19,277 nt of DNA from PWQG01 sp041685555 (lineage in GTDB: Bacteria > Pseudomonadota > Gammaproteobacteria > Pseudomonadales > Pseudohongiellaceae), in assembly GCA_041685555.1 (NCBI GenBank), contig JAWLFN010000022.1:1-19277 (forward strand), read 5' to 3'. A model generated the notes under the pieces. That model was not told the DNA's origin. It made no database searches and saw only the letters and a program-made list of their open reading frames with translations. Within the stretch, counting starts at the first letter, position 1. Every line of letters begins with the position of its first letter. Both the position numbers and the translations under genes were made by a program. Below, piece by piece: positions 1 through 7,548 of this stretch.

Positions 1-1188
1 ATTCTAGCACAGGTTCTGGAAGGCATCCGCGTTCTTGATTTCGGGCGCTATATTGCCGGCCCTTTCTGCGCCGGCCTGCTGGGCGACATGGGCGCGGAAG
101 TGATCCGTATCGAGAAAGTCCGGGGTAGCGAGGACCGTTACCTGTCCCCGGTCACCGATGGTGGCGATGGTGCGCTGTATATGCAGATGGGGCGCAACAA
201 GAAAGGGCTGACCCTGAACCCCATGAAGGCCGCCGGACGCGATGTCGTGCGGCGCCTGGTGAGCACGGCCGATGTGGTGGTGGCCAACCTGCCGCCGGAC
301 ACATTGAAAACGATGGGACTCGACTACGAAAGCCTGACCGCGGTGAAACCGGATATCATCCTGACCATGATCTCCGCTTTCGGCACCGGTGGCCCCTACA
401 GCAACCGCGTCGGGTTCGACGGACTGGGCCAGGCCATGTCCGGTGCCATGTACCTGACAGGTACGCCCGAACAGCCGGTCAAGTCCTACGCGCCCTTTGT
501 TGACTTCGGCACCGCCAGTCTCTGTGCCTTCGGGACCATGGCGGCACTGCTGGAGCGCCAGAAGACGGGACGCGGGCAGATCGTCGAAGGTTCACTGTTC
601 AACACCGCGTTGACCATGATGAATGGCACGTTGATCGAGCAGGCCATGATCGAGCGCAACCGAGAGGCCACGCTGAACCGGTCCCAGACATCGGGTCCGG
701 CGGACACTTTCCGTACACGCGACGGCTGGGTCCTGATCCAGTCCGTGGGCGGGCCGTTGTTTGAGCGTTGGGCACGACTGATGGGGGAACCGGAATGGCT
801 GGATGACCCACGCTTCAAGGATGATATCAGCCGGGGGGACAATGGCGCGCTGATCAGTGAGCGTCTGGCGCAATGGTGTCTGGAGCGCAGCTCAGAGGAA
901 GTGCTGAGCGCCATGGAGGAGGCCCGGATTCCCGCGGGACCGGTGCTGTCACCCCAACAGGTACTAGACGATCCGCACGTGGCGGCCCGTCAGCTGTTCC
1001 GGAACATGGAATATCCCGGGGCAGAACGGCCCGCCCCGGTCATGGATACACCGGTGCATCTGTCCGCCACACCCGGTGGTGTCCGGGGCCGCGCGCCGAC
1101 GCTGGGTGAACACACCGAAAGAATTCTCCAGGAACTGGGATACAGTGATGAGGAAATTGCGTCACTGCGGGAACAGCGGGTGGTCTGA
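1..1188 (+). CDS. CaiB/BaiF family (class III) CoA-transferase, 5' end cut by window edge
   Basis: The frame is open from base 1, so the first ATG at 88 is internal. The 29 codons before it encode the family's N-terminal strand (EGIRVLDFGRYIAGPFC, then GDMGAEVIRIE), which aligns with residues 12-44 of the second CoA-transferase at 13243-14454. Only a few residues are therefore missing. Class III enzymes move CoA between acyl-CoA and a free carboxylate through an aspartyl anhydride. The likely catalytic Asp is in FVDFGT (codon 502-504), and the RNKKGLTLN segment matches the family's CoA-binding region. The visible 395 residues are full family length. The gene ends at TGA 15 bp from the convergent nfsA. 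Its substrate cannot be inferred, because formyl-, carnitine-, succinyl-, racemase-like and steroid-acid members look alike at this level. I am confident of the family and have no view on the specific reaction. Confidence 0.93.
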   Translation: MLAQVLEGIRVLDFGRYIAGPFCAGLLGDMGAEVIRIEKVRGSEDRYLSPVTDGGDGALYMQMGRNKKGLTLNPMKAAGRDVVRRLVSTADVVVANLPPDTLKTMGLDYESLTAVKPDIILTMISAFGTGGPYSNRVGFDGLGQAMSGAMYLTGTPEQPVKSYAPFVDFGTASLCAFGTMAALLERQKTGRGQIVEGSLFNTALTMMNGTLIEQAMIERNREATLNRSQTSGPADTFRTRDGWVLIQSVGGPLFERWARLMGEPEWLDDPRFKDDISRGDNGALISERLAQWCLERSSEEVLSAMEEARIPAGPVLSPQQVLDDPHVAARQLFRNMEYPGAERPAPVMDTPVHLSATPGGVRGRAPTLGEHTERILQELGYSDEEIASLREQRVV

Positions 1189-1200
1189 TACGCTCCCACC

Positions 1201-1220
1201 GCTTCACTTCATGGTGAAGC
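1201..1220. terminator. Perfect 7-bp inverted repeat between convergent genes, possible bidirectional terminator
   Basis: GCTTCAC and GTGAAGC flank a 6-base loop. The repeat straddles the last codons and stop of the nitroreductase gene and lies 12 bp after the CoA-transferase stop. No T-run follows on either strand, so intrinsic termination is only a possibility. Confidence 0.3.
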
Positions 1221-1941
1221 CCTGCTCGGCGAGAAACTCGCGCATGTGCGGTCTTGATTTCTCGGACAGCAGTGTCGACACCTGCTCACTCCAGCTGATG
1301 CCGTGCCCGCCGCCAGTGCGGGTCCGGTAGTATTCACGCACCCGCTCGTCATACGCGTCGATCATGGCGTCTTCGCCCGACTCGTCGTAGGTATCTTCCT
1401 TCAGGATGACATCCAGCGGCAGTCGCGGCTTGGTCTCGGGATCCTGATCCGGATATCCCAGACACAGCCCGAACACCGGATAGACCCCCTTCGGCAAATC
1501 CAGCAGATCGCTGATCTGCCTCGGATTGTTGCGGATACCACCGATATAGCAGATCCCCAGCCCCTGGGATTCGGCCGCCACCACGACATTCTGGGCCATC
1601 AGTGCCGCATCCACCGTGGCGATGATGAAATGCTCGGTGAAGTCCCCGGAAAACGGCTTGTCGTACCGCCGGCAGTAACGACCGGGACGGTTCAGATCCG
1701 CGCAGAACACGAGAAATTCCGCTGCCGACGCCACATAGCCCTGATTACCGGCCAGCTCCGCGATCTGCTCGCGTTTACCGACATCCCGTACCCGCATGAT
1801 CGTCACCCCCTGCAGGAAGCTGGACGTGGCCGCGCACTGCCCGGACGACAATATACGTCGGAACAGATCTTCATTGATGGGCTGGTCAGTGAACTTGCGA
1901 ATGCTGCGGTGGGATGACAGTAATCCCAGGGTATCGGTCAT
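1204..1941 (-). CDS. nfsA: NfsA-type oxygen-insensitive NADPH nitroreductase
   Basis: A 245-residue flavoprotein of the NfsA/Frp family, which uses FMN and NADPH for two-electron reduction of nitroaromatics and quinones in the cytoplasm. The sequence carries the FMN-binding start HRSIRKFTDQPI (about residues 11-22), SSFLQGV, AAEFLVFCADLNR, the helix AQNVVVAAESQGLGICYIGG and the loop FGLCLGYP. It ends with the WS-(x)n-ESRP-like tail (KSRPHMREFLAEQGF) typical of NfsA, and length fits the family's roughly 240 residues. I chose ATG at 1941, which shares its A with the upstream stop (TGATG). A GGAG ribosome site sits 6 bases before it inside the upstream gene. An in-frame TTG at 1944 would lack proper spacing. 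The gene is translationally coupled to the beta-lactamase-like gene, so co-expression is likely, although no functional link between the two is obvious. Confidence 0.93.
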   Translation of the reverse strand: MTDTLGLLSSHRSIRKFTDQPINEDLFRRILSSGQCAATSSFLQGVTIMRVRDVGKREQIAELAGNQGYVASAAEFLVFCADLNRPGRYCRRYDKPFSGDFTEHFIIATVDAALMAQNVVVAAESQGLGICYIGGIRNNPRQISDLLDLPKGVYPVFGLCLGYPDQDPETKPRLPLDVILKEDTYDESGEDAMIDAYDERVREYYRTRTGGGHGISWSEQVSTLLSEKSRPHMREFLAEQGFTMK

Positions 1942-3290
1942 CAATCACTCCGTACCAGTGTATCGGGGGCGGGCGTGTGCTGACTCAGCACGGACTCCAT
2001 GAAGTTGGGCACCACATCGTTGGCAACCCGGGTCTCGGCGTTGAACAGGACCACAATACCGATATCGAGTTCCGGCAACAAAGCCATTTCAGTGCGGAAT
2101 CCGCGTACGCCTCCGCCATGGTGTACCACCCGCACACCTTCATAATCGAAAATGCGCCAGCCCACTCCATACCAGGCTTTCTCCACCCCGGGCCAGCGAT
2201 TGAAGTAACTGCCATGGGGCGTCTCCACGACCGGTGTCTGCTGCATTTCCAGCAGATCGGTCGGCAGCACCTCCGGATGGGCTCCCAGATTGGCCCGGGT
2301 CCAGCGGACCATGTCCATGACGCTGGCATTGATGCCGGAAGCCGGCCCCACGGAAAAATAGGCCGGGTTGATGGTGGATTCATACCAGCCGCCCCTGCCA
2401 TACCGATGCGGGGCGCTGGTATTGCCATCGGCCTGGAATTCTTCCAGCGTCATCGATGCCCCGGTCATGCCCAGCGGGCGGAAGATACGTTGCCGTACAT
2501 AGTCCTCATAGCTGGTGTGGGCCTGTTGCTCGACGATGTCGGCAATCAGCGAGAACACCACATTCTGGTAGCCGTAGCAGCGTCCAGGCGGACATACGGT
2601 GGGTATCTCGTGAAACTTCTCACGGATGCTTTCATAGGCGACTCCGGCATCCAGCATGTTGGAATAAGCATGCGGCATCAACCCCGTGGAGTGGCTCATG
2701 ACATGTCGCAGCGTGATGTCGCGACTGCTGGGTTCCGTGCCGATGGTGTACTGAGGCAGAATCTGCATGATGGGCTGATCCCAACTCTGCACATCCTCGG
2801 CCACAAGCTGGGAGGCGACGGTACCCGCAAAGGTCTTGGAGACCGACGCAATCCGGAAAACCGTCTCGGGCCCCACGGGCTGTCGGCTCTTCACGCTGCG
2901 CACACCCCATGTGCGCAGATCCAGAATACCCCGTGACGAGACGATGGCCATGGCCACTCCGGGTATTTCCTGTTCGTTCATCTCACCGCGCAGCCAATTG
3001 CGGTACGAGGTGAAATCCAGTCCCTCGGAGGACTCCAGTATCTCCGGATCGGGAGCAACCCGGTACTCGACCATGGCCGCTCCCACGGCAGCGGTCGGCC
3101 TGTCACCGACAACATCGCTGGTCTGCAGGGTTTCGGCCTGGAGCGGATCTGCCTCTCCGGTTACCTGCGCAGGCTCCGGTATGTCCGGTATGGTATTGCC
3201 GGCTGCGTCTTCATAAAAGGGGTACAGTACTACGACTCCCAGCGCCAGCACCAGACTGGTCAATGTCGCGAAATAGCGTGTCCAGTTCAT
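1941..3290 (-). CDS. Membrane-anchored serine beta-lactamase-like hydrolase (class C / esterase type)
   Basis: A 449-residue beta-lactamase-fold serine hydrolase. Residues 8-25 form one hydrophobic N-terminal helix without a clear cleavage site, so the protein is probably anchored with its domain in the periplasm. Residues 30-95 look like a low-complexity spacer. The catalytic signatures are SVSK (S149, K152), YQN (Y241, N243) and HGG (H391-G393) in place of KTG. The HxG version is common in esterases and peptidases of this fold rather than true cephalosporinases. Two cysteines, C233 and C238, flank the loop before YQN and could form a disulphide. The reaction could be ester or peptide hydrolysis, and beta-lactam resistance should not be assumed. 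An AAGGA motif directly abuts the ATG, with GGAG 13 bases away, so ribosome loading is unusual (see the 4-codon leader). It heads an operon with nfsA. Confidence 0.88.
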   Translation of the reverse strand: MNWTRYFATLTSLVLALGVVVLYPFYEDAAGNTIPDIPEPAQVTGEADPLQAETLQTSDVVGDRPTAAVGAAMVEYRVAPDPEILESSEGLDFTSYRNWLRGEMNEQEIPGVAMAIVSSRGILDLRTWGVRSVKSRQPVGPETVFRIASVSKTFAGTVASQLVAEDVQSWDQPIMQILPQYTIGTEPSSRDITLRHVMSHSTGLMPHAYSNMLDAGVAYESIREKFHEIPTVCPPGRCYGYQNVVFSLIADIVEQQAHTSYEDYVRQRIFRPLGMTGASMTLEEFQADGNTSAPHRYGRGGWYESTINPAYFSVGPASGINASVMDMVRWTRANLGAHPEVLPTDLLEMQQTPVVETPHGSYFNRWPGVEKAWYGVGWRIFDYEGVRVVHHGGGVRGFRTEMALLPELDIGIVVLFNAETRVANDVVPNFMESVLSQHTPAPDTLVRSD

Positions 3291-3300
3291 TCCTTGTCCA
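3286..3300 (-). other. Possible 4-codon leader ORF overlapping the hydrolase start
   Basis: On the minus strand ATG GAC AAG GAA TGA (MDKE, stop) has GGAG about 3 bases upstream, and its stop overlaps the ATG of the hydrolase gene as ATGA. This could feed ribosomes to a main start whose own Shine-Dalgarno spacing is poor. It rests on sequence alone and could be chance. Confidence 0.25.
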
Positions 3301-3348
3301 TTGCTCCGTCCTGATGCCGACCCGGGAAATCACTTCATGTGGTTAACA

Positions 3349-3376
3349 AAAATAGCATTCTATCAGACATTTGCAA
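3349..3376 (-). promoter_or_regulatory. Candidate sigma70 promoter for the hydrolase-nfsA operon
   Basis: TTGCAA (3371-3376) and TATTTT (3349-3354) lie 16 bases apart on the minus strand, about 55 bp before the hydrolase ATG, in an AT-rich patch unlike the flanking genes. Both boxes are imperfect matches. Confidence 0.35.
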
Positions 3377-3399
3377 AGCGGCATTCAGAGACTTTATGA

Positions 3400-3419
3400 A
3401 TCACCACGCTCGTGGTGAT
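3400..3419. promoter_or_regulatory. 20-bp near-perfect palindrome, candidate operator
   Basis: ATCACCACG-CT-CGTGGTGAT has 9-bp arms and a 2-base centre. It lies between the degQ terminator and the candidate promoter of the hydrolase-nfsA operon, centred roughly 67 bases before the predicted transcription start. That is a typical place for a dimeric activator site. It could also be a back-up terminator hairpin for degQ, although no T-run follows it. Confidence 0.4.
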
Positions 3420-3452
3420 CAGTGACCCGGCCGGCAACAGCAATAAACACGC

Positions 3453-3481
3453 AAAAAAAAGCCGACCCGGAACGGGTCGGC
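3453..3481 (-). terminator. Rho-independent terminator of degQ
   Basis: A perfect 9-bp GC-rich stem (GCCGACCCG / CGGGTCGGC) with a 3-base loop is followed on the minus strand by eight T residues. It begins 36 bp after the degQ stop and is the clearest intrinsic terminator in the window. Confidence 0.95.
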
Positions 3482-3517
3482 GGAACAGGCACAGCTTGGA
3501 GGCCCATCAAAAACACA

Positions 3518-4936
3518 TCATGGCAGGACGATCAGCAGGCGGCGCCCGTCACGGACTACGCTCAGCGCGGATACTCCGCTGTTGTCACTGACCATTTCAT
3601 TAAACTCCTGCAGGTTACTGACCGGGTTACGGTTGACCGCCACAATGAGATCATCCGGACGCAGACCACCGGCCCAGGCCCGGCTGTTCTGCCTCACGCC
3701 GGCTACCCGGATTCCCTCGCTGTCATCATTCTGCAGTTGCGCGCCATGGAAGCGCGTGGCGCGGGGTTCGGGTTCGTCCTCGGGCTCCTGCCCCGTGTTG
3801 GCGGCCACCTCGTCGCCATCCCCTTTGATGGTCGCGCTGATCTCGAGACGCTCACCGTCGCGATAGACGACCAGTTCGACATCCTCTCCGACACGCATCA
3901 GTCCCACGGTATTTCGGAGATCACGGCTACTGCGCACCGGCGCCCCATTGATCTGTACGACCACGTCGGAGACCTCCAGCCCGGCTTCCTCCGCCGCACT
4001 GTCTTCCATCACCTGGGTAATCAAAGCGCCGTCGTCGGTGCCCAGCTGGAGCGTCTCTTCCATCTGCTGGGTGTAGTCCCGGATCAGCACACCGAGCTGT
4101 CCCCGCTGAACAACACCGTCACGTTCAAGGTGTCGGACCACTGTCTCCACCATGTCCACAGGCACCGCGAAACCGACACCGGCACTGGAGCCACTACCCG
4201 AAATGATGGCCGTGTTGATCCCGATAAGTCGTCCGTTCAGGTCGACCAGCGCACCGCCCGAGTTGCCCACATTGATGGCCGCATCGGTCTGGATGAAGTC
4301 TTCATAATTTTCCCGATTGATGCCGGCCCGGCCCAGGGCACTGACAATACCGGTAGTGACGGTCTGGCCGAGACCGAAGGGATTGCCAATGGCAGCAACG
4401 TAGTCACCCACCCGCAGGTCACTGATATCAGCAAACTCGAGGTCTGAAAGATTGTCGGCCTCGACCTGCAACAACGCGATATCGGTACGCGCGTCACTGC
4501 CGACCAGCTCGGCCTCAAGCTCGCGCCCGTCCTGGAGGCCCACGGTAACGGTATCAGCCTCATTGACCACGTGGTGATTGGTGATGATATACCCCTTGTC
4601 GGCATCGATGATCACACCCGAACCAGCGCCGCGTGAGCGCCGCACCGGCGGCTCTTCGTCATCACCGCCCTCCGGGGGGCGCCCCTCAAAGAACCGCCGA
4701 AGGTCACGCTCATTAAAGAATCGCATGGCTTCAGGGACCCGCTGCTCCCTGATCACGGCAATATTGACCACCGCCGGAGTGGTTTCTTCCAACATTGGCG
4801 CCAGTGAAGGCCGACCGCTGGGGTTGGAGCCGGTCTGGGCATGGGTGAACGCGGCTGCCATTGCCATGCAGCAAAGAGCCAGCACTGTCACCAACTGCCG
4901 CAGGCGGCTGACTTTCTCGATCTGGAAAAGGCTCAT
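3518..4936 (-). CDS. degQ: Periplasmic serine endoprotease of the DegP/DegQ (HtrA, protease Do) family
   Basis: A 472-residue Do-type protease that degrades or refolds damaged envelope proteins. A Sec signal peptide covers residues 1-33 (hydrophobic run LVTVLALCCMAMAAAF, probable cleavage after THA). The trypsin-like domain spans about 50-275 with triad H122 (TNHHVV), D152 (TDIALL) and S226 (GNSGGAL). PDZ1 follows at about 278-370, then an acidic, probably flexible linker (EPEDEPEP, 384-391), and PDZ2 at about 395-470. Two PDZ domains mark DegP/DegQ rather than DegS. Absence of a long Q-linker favours the DegQ/MucD-like form, though symbols in this family are interchangeable. The start at 4936 is fixed by a perfect AGGAGGT a few bases upstream. 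The open frame continues to 5122, but that extension lacks a ribosome site and would hide the signal peptide. It has its own terminator and is divergent from a membrane regulator. Confidence 0.95.
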   Translation of the reverse strand: MSLFQIEKVSRLRQLVTVLALCCMAMAAAFTHAQTGSNPSGRPSLAPMLEETTPAVVNIAVIREQRVPEAMRFFNERDLRRFFEGRPPEGGDDEEPPVRRSRGAGSGVIIDADKGYIITNHHVVNEADTVTVGLQDGRELEAELVGSDARTDIALLQVEADNLSDLEFADISDLRVGDYVAAIGNPFGLGQTVTTGIVSALGRAGINRENYEDFIQTDAAINVGNSGGALVDLNGRLIGINTAIISGSGSSAGVGFAVPVDMVETVVRHLERDGVVQRGQLGVLIRDYTQQMEETLQLGTDDGALITQVMEDSAAEEAGLEVSDVVVQINGAPVRSSRDLRNTVGLMRVGEDVELVVYRDGERLEISATIKGDGDEVAANTGQEPEDEPEPRATRFHGAQLQNDDSEGIRVAGVRQNSRAWAGGLRPDDLIVAVNRNPVSNLQEFNEMVSDNSGVSALSVVRDGRRLLIVLP

Positions 4937-5194
4937 GGCCACCTCCTCGATTGCATTCATTGAATTCGATCGTGAAAGCGATATTGCGCTCGCCAGAGCC
5001 GAATATCCTGAGGAAAAGATGAAGATAATGTCCTGTTCTCGTGAATACGTCGCCCACAACCATCGATTCATCGTCAACAGGGAACTGAATCGCGCTCCGT
5101 GACGTCGAAGAGACGGATACACTTGAAAACGGCCGCTGGTGCATCAATAGTATATTTTGACAGGATGAGGTTTTTGGCCAGTGGGTGCATTGAC
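4937..5194. promoter_or_regulatory. Divergent control region between degQ and the membrane winged-helix regulator
   Basis: These 258 bp must hold both promoters. On the plus strand TTGAAA (5123-5128) and AATAGT (5146-5151) are 17 bases apart, followed by an AT-rich stretch (TATATTTTGA), which is a weak candidate for the regulator gene. I found no convincing sigmaE-type or sigma70 promoter for degQ by eye. ATTCA-T-TGAAT, about 20 bp before the degQ ribosome site, is a small inverted repeat. No RNA gene is apparent. Confidence 0.4.
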
Positions 5195-6232
5195 ATGAAG
5201 ACAACAGGTACACACAAATACAGCCATCATCCGGAACCCGGTGCATCCGAGATGACGGGCCGCACACAGGAATTCCGTGTAGGCCGTTGGCTGGTGCGCC
5301 CGACCCACAATCTGATCAGCCAGGTCTCCGGGGAAGAAAAGGAACGTCAGCTCGAGCCCCGGCTCATGAAGTTGTTATGCCTGCTCGCCACACACCCGGG
5401 AGAAGTCGTCGGCCGTCAGACACTGATGGATGCGCTATGGCCGGATACCATCGTCAACGAGAACTCCCTGACACGGGCTGTCTCCGACCTGCGCCGGTCT
5501 CTCCAGGACAGTCAGACCGCCTGCCATATCGAGACCGTCCCGAAACGGGGTTACAAACTGGTGGCTCCGGTCACGGAGGCTACGATCCCCGTCGAGCCAG
5601 GAACCGTCAAGGTGGAACCACTGGAGCGGGTGCCTGGTGGACGCTGGAGATGGATTCGACGCAACTCGGCGGGACTGGCGGTCGCCAATACCGCGCTGAC
5701 ACTGATTCTGCTGTTGGCACTGGTACCGGTCCTGCTGACCGGTCCCGCTCCCTCGCCCCCTGTTGCACCGATCACCGACTGGATGGCAGCCACCGACCCA
5801 TTGACAAACCCCGGGAGTGGCATCCTCCATCAGGACACAACACGCTCTCCGCTCCCTGCCATCACCAGAACCACGGGGAACGACCAGGATGCCGACAGGG
5901 CAGCCGTCTCACCCGGTGGGGAACTCATGGCTTTCACCCGTCGGACCGACGAAGGCTCTACCCTGATGATCGGCTCGACCCTGGACACCACGGACCCGCT
6001 TCAGGTATACACCACCCGCCACCGTATCGCTCATCTGCAGTGGTCTCCGATCGGTAGCGCCCTGCTGTTCTCTGTACTGCCCACAGTGAGCCACGCCGCA
6101 TTGGGTGAAGCGGAAACCGGTCGCCTGATGTTGTTCGATCTTCGGGAGCTGTCGCTGCGGGAAGTCTACCGAAGCGACGACGAGGCGGGCGAAACGCCAG
6201 ACCGCTTTAACGACGCGCTGAATATTACCTGA
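5195..6232 (+). CDS. One-pass membrane winged-helix transcription regulator (CadC/ToxR-like) with short periplasmic PD40-like part
   Basis: A 345-residue protein from ATG 5195. The start is uncertain, with ATG at 5165 and 5252 also possible and none having a good ribosome site. Residues 26-125 are an OmpR/PhoB-type winged helix: EFRVGRWLV, LEPRLMKLLCLLATHPGEVV, LWPD, the recognition helix NSLTRAVSDLRRSL, and the wing TVPKRGYKLV. A single membrane helix follows at about 159-182 (LTLILLLALVPVLL), so residues 183-345 are predicted periplasmic. This outer part contains two short beta-propeller-like motifs (VSPGGELMAF at 238-247; QWSPIGSALLF at 282-292). Relatives often carry longer TolB/PD40 propellers, so this sensor looks abbreviated. 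There is no receiver domain, so signalling is presumably by direct membrane coupling. It is divergent from degQ, which makes a role in envelope sensing plausible, but this is inference. Confidence 0.8.
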   Translation: MKTTGTHKYSHHPEPGASEMTGRTQEFRVGRWLVRPTHNLISQVSGEEKERQLEPRLMKLLCLLATHPGEVVGRQTLMDALWPDTIVNENSLTRAVSDLRRSLQDSQTACHIETVPKRGYKLVAPVTEATIPVEPGTVKVEPLERVPGGRWRWIRRNSAGLAVANTALTLILLLALVPVLLTGPAPSPPVAPITDWMAATDPLTNPGSGILHQDTTRSPLPAITRTTGNDQDADRAAVSPGGELMAFTRRTDEGSTLMIGSTLDTTDPLQVYTTRHRIAHLQWSPIGSALLFSVLPTVSHAALGEAETGRLMLFDLRELSLREVYRSDDEAGETPDRFNDALNIT

Positions 6233-6244
6233 GCACGCCCCGGC

Positions 6245-7531
6245 TCAACGTCTGGCAAGGGCGCCTGAACCTCGACCGGCCAGCAGGGCGTCGGTGACAC
6301 GCTGTGCGCTGGCCACTCCGTCCTCGTGAAAGCCCTTGCCCCACCAGGCGCCACAGTACCACGTACAGTGCCGGCCATTGATGTCCTGCCAGCGCTGCTG
6401 CGCCATGGCAGCCTCCACCGTGAACACCGGGTGCGCGTAGCAGTAGCGTCCCAATATTCTGGCAGGATCGATCCGGTCGCTGTCATTCAGGCTCACCAGG
6501 AAACGCTCTGGTCCCTCCAGCCCCATTAACCGGTTCATGTCGTAGGTGACGCGGGGCGGCGCGTCACGCTGCTCCGTCAAGGCATAATTCCAGCTCGCGT
6601 GGGCGCGCGGATTGGCCGGCATCACGCTCATGTCGGTATGCAACACCACATCGTTGTCACGATACTGTATGGCGGAAAGAATTTCTCGCTCGACCGATCC
6701 GGGATCGGCCAACAGCTCCAGAGCCTGATCACTGTGACAGGCCAGAATAACCTGATCAAAGGACTGCTCACCGGCATCGGTGCGGATCAGTGCATGGTCG
6801 GCAAACCGCCTTACCTGTCTCACGGGCGTGTTGAGGCGGATACGATCGCGGAAACCGGCGGTCATCGGTTCGATGTAACGATCGGAACCACCCACCAGTG
6901 TGCGCCACTGTGGACGCCGGACCGCATTCAACAGTCCGTGATGGTAGAGGAATGGCAGCAGGAAACGCACGGGAAATTCCAGCATGTCCGCGAACGAAGT
7001 CGACCAGATCGCCGATGTCATGGGGACCAGGTAGAAGTCACGAAAAGCGCGACCCAACCGCTTTTGCTGAACATACTCCTGCAGCGTGAGATCGGCCGGC
7101 AAACGGTCACGGACCACATCGGCCGTGGCCAGCCGATTGAAACGCAGTATGTCTACCAGCATACCCAGATGGCGGACCGATGCCAGACGATGACGCTGCG
7201 CAAACAGTCCGTCAAAGAGTTCCCGGGCACCCTGCCTGCCTGCGTACTCCATCCCACTGACGGCGTCGCTGACCCCGAAGCTCATGTCGGAGGGTCGCGA
7301 TTCAACGCCCAGCTCCTCCATCAAGCGGATGAACTGCGGGTAGGTCCAGTCGTTATAGACAATGAACCCGGTATCGACCCGGACACTCTGCCCCTCGAAC
7401 TGAATATCAATGGTGGCGGTGTGCCCGCCCGGACGGTCGGATGCCTCGAATACAGTGATCTCGTGGTGGCGGTGCAGCCGGTAGGCTGCCACCAGTCCCG
7501 AAACACCAGTGCCGACAATAGCAATTCTCAC
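6245..7531 (-). CDS. FAD/NAD(P)-binding oxidoreductase of the amine-oxidase-like COG2907 type
   Basis: A flavoprotein of about 428 residues. The N-terminus is a Rossmann dinucleotide fold: RIAIVGTGVSGLVAAYRL (GxGxxG at G7, G9, G12), an acidic strand end FEASDRPGGHTATID and DTGFIVYND. These are the hallmarks of the predicted NAD/FAD-binding proteins of COG2907 (amine oxidase / protoporphyrinogen-oxidase-like fold). The C-terminal TWYCGAWWGKGFHEDGVASA is also typical of this group. Family members elsewhere often lie beside cyclopropane-fatty-acid synthase and DUF1365 genes, suggesting lipid modification, but neither partner is present here. The start is likely GTG 7531 with GGAG nine bases upstream. 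TTG 7537 sits only three bases from that GGAG. It is the last gene behind the acyl-CoA dehydrogenase (17-bp gap) and is convergent with the winged-helix regulator. Substrate unknown. Confidence 0.85.
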   Translation of the reverse strand: MRIAIVGTGVSGLVAAYRLHRHHEITVFEASDRPGGHTATIDIQFEGQSVRVDTGFIVYNDWTYPQFIRLMEELGVESRPSDMSFGVSDAVSGMEYAGRQGARELFDGLFAQRHRLASVRHLGMLVDILRFNRLATADVVRDRLPADLTLQEYVQQKRLGRAFRDFYLVPMTSAIWSTSFADMLEFPVRFLLPFLYHHGLLNAVRRPQWRTLVGGSDRYIEPMTAGFRDRIRLNTPVRQVRRFADHALIRTDAGEQSFDQVILACHSDQALELLADPGSVEREILSAIQYRDNDVVLHTDMSVMPANPRAHASWNYALTEQRDAPPRVTYDMNRLMGLEGPERFLVSLNDSDRIDPARILGRYCYAHPVFTVEAAMAQQRWQDINGRHCTWYCGAWWGKGFHEDGVASAQRVTDALLAGRGSGALARR

Positions 7532-7548
7532 ATTCAATCACTCCGTGA

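Noticed and set aside
1914..2936. Long open frame on the plus strand (about 340 codons) across the beta-lactamase-like gene
   Set aside because: It is antisense to a gene with clear catalytic motifs, its translation is rich in His, Gly and Arg with no recognisable domain, and no ribosome site precedes it.
1941..3290. Antibiotic-resistance AmpC enzyme
   Set aside because: The KTG motif is replaced by HGG, there is a membrane anchor and spacer, and there is no ampR neighbour, so a general esterase or peptidase is as likely.
3422..4447. Long plus-strand frame (about 341 codons) opposite degQ
   Set aside because: It mirrors degQ codons, crosses the degQ terminator, and its translation has no domain-like pattern.
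4937..5122. N-terminal extension of degQ
   Set aside because: It would bury the signal peptide, has no ribosome site, and a perfect AGGAGGT marks 4936.
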